The position numbers and the translations under genes are program-made. Shown here in pieces: positions 4,466 through 5,110 of a DNA stretch of 5,110 bases. The notes under the pieces are model-generated. The model saw only the letters and a list, made by a program, of their open reading frames with translations, searched no databases and had not been told where the DNA came from. Origin of the DNA: Firmicutes bacterium UBA1426 (GTDB lineage: Bacteria > Bacillota > Clostridia > Peptostreptococcales > Anaerovoracaceae); contig DCUA01000225.1 in NCBI GenBank assembly GCA_002329675.1, positions 1 through 5,110 of the forward strand. The letters are read 5' to 3'. Positions within the stretch are counted from its first letter, which is position 1. Each line of letters starts with the position of its first letter.

Positions 4466-5110
4466 GTGTTTAAAAAGTTCATTGTAGCTACCGACCTGTC
4501 TGATGACTCTCTTGAACTCATCGGATGTGTAGGGAGACTGAAAGCCTACGGTGCGCAAAAATGTCTTCTGATCCAATACAGGACCGTTGATGAGGTCATC
4601 GACTACACAAGGGGACAATCTAACCTTTCTCTTCACAAATACGAAGAGGTCTTCAAAGAAAACCAGCAAAATCTTGTCGAAGAGGGCTTTGAAGTAGAGA
4701 CAAGGGTACTTGCAGGGTATCCTGCGACCGAGATCAACAAGATAGCTGTTGCAGAAGATTATTCACTGATAGTTGTGGGAGCGCGAAGGCGCACCTCATC
4801 CGGAGAACTCTATTTCAGTACTCTGGCTAACGATCTTATGCACGCTGTCTCAAAGCCGCTGATGATAATGAGACCCAGAAGGACCGACATAACTGAAAAA
4901 GACGGAAGGGTCATCATCGATGGCTGTGAAGTTGCACAGCACCTTCTTTATCCTACCGATTTTTCTGAAAATGCGGATATTGCCTTCACAAAGATCCTTG
5001 AAATGGCCCCGGGGAATGCCAAGAAGGTAACTCTCCTGCATGTGCAGGATGCCGCAAAAATAAGCCCTCACCTGGATGACAAGGTGGAAGAATTCAACCG
5101 CCTGGACAAA
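4466..5110 (+). CDS. Double-domain universal stress protein (Usp-3), 3' partial
   Basis: A frame starting at GTG 4466 stays open for 215 codons to the right edge. Its translation begins (M)-F-K-K-F-I-V-A-T-D-L-S and aligns without gaps to the first 215 residues of Usp-2, with about 47% identity by my hand count (100 of 215). The N-terminal domain has Asp10 and a loop V-V-G-A-R-R-R (103-109) that lacks the second glycine; F-S-T at 117-119 replaces G-[ST]. The linker (about 138-157) is not conserved with Usp-2. The C-terminal domain starts with L-Y-P-T-D-F-S (161-167), then L-L-H-V-Q-D (190-195), S-P-H-L (200-203) and E-E-F-N-R-L-D (208-214), where the window ends. About 80 residues, including the expected intact nucleotide motif, should lie beyond the edge. 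GTG is chosen because it gives the same N-terminus as the paralogues and has a Shine-Dalgarno site. With only 37 bases and no terminator after Usp-2, the two genes are probably cotranscribed. Confidence 0.93.
   Translation, partial: MFKKFIVATDLSDDSLELIGCVGRLKAYGAQKCLLIQYRTVDEVIDYTRGQSNLSLHKYEEVFKENQQNLVEEGFEVETRVLAGYPATEINKIAVAEDYSLIVVGARRRTSSGELYFSTLANDLMHAVSKPLMIMRPRRTDITEKDGRVIIDGCEVAQHLLYPTDFSENADIAFTKILEMAPGNAKKVTLLHVQDAAKISPHLDDKVEEFNRLDK

Overview
The window reads as ordinary bacterial chromosome with every supported gene on the + strand. Strong purine-rich Shine-Dalgarno sites, two intrinsic terminators ending in T runs and one consensus TATAAT box argue for a bacterium rather than an archaeon. 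Codon use favours AGG/AGA, ATA and CTT, and G+C looks to be in the mid-40s percent by eye. Together with duplicated anaerobe-type universal stress proteins, this would fit an anaerobe such as a member of the Synergistota, but that placement is a low-confidence guess. No phage, IS, CRISPR, tRNA or rRNA signal was seen.

Layout. (1) Bases 1-1109 hold the 3' part of a polytopic membrane protein made of two homologous halves of about 197 residues; its start lies left of the window. (2) Bases 1207-2076 encode a 289-residue double-domain universal stress protein (Usp-1), closed by a hairpin terminator at 2105-2144. (3) A 182-base leader with several symmetric elements precedes a 327-residue NAD-dependent D-2-hydroxyacid dehydrogenase (2327-3310), closed by a terminator at 3337-3381. 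(4) A promoter near 3427-3456 precedes a second double Usp (Usp-2, 3541-4428). Thirty-seven bases later a third one (Usp-3) starts with GTG at 4466 and runs off the right edge.

How they fit together. The three Usp proteins are diverged paralogues. Each has a degenerate N-terminal Usp domain. In Usp-1 and Usp-2 the C-terminal domain keeps the complete nucleotide-binding motif G-x2-G-x9-G-S; that part of Usp-3 is outside the window. This suggests a local expansion of ATP-binding stress or regulatory proteins, with Usp-2 and Usp-3 cotranscribed. The dehydrogenase sits between Usp-1 and Usp-2 but is bracketed by terminators, so it is probably its own transcription unit. No direct functional link between the dehydrogenase, the membrane protein and the Usp proteins can be shown from the sequence. 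I see no clear evidence of a wholly new system. The most noteworthy items are the asymmetric Usp array, the duplicated membrane protein and the structured dehydrogenase leader.
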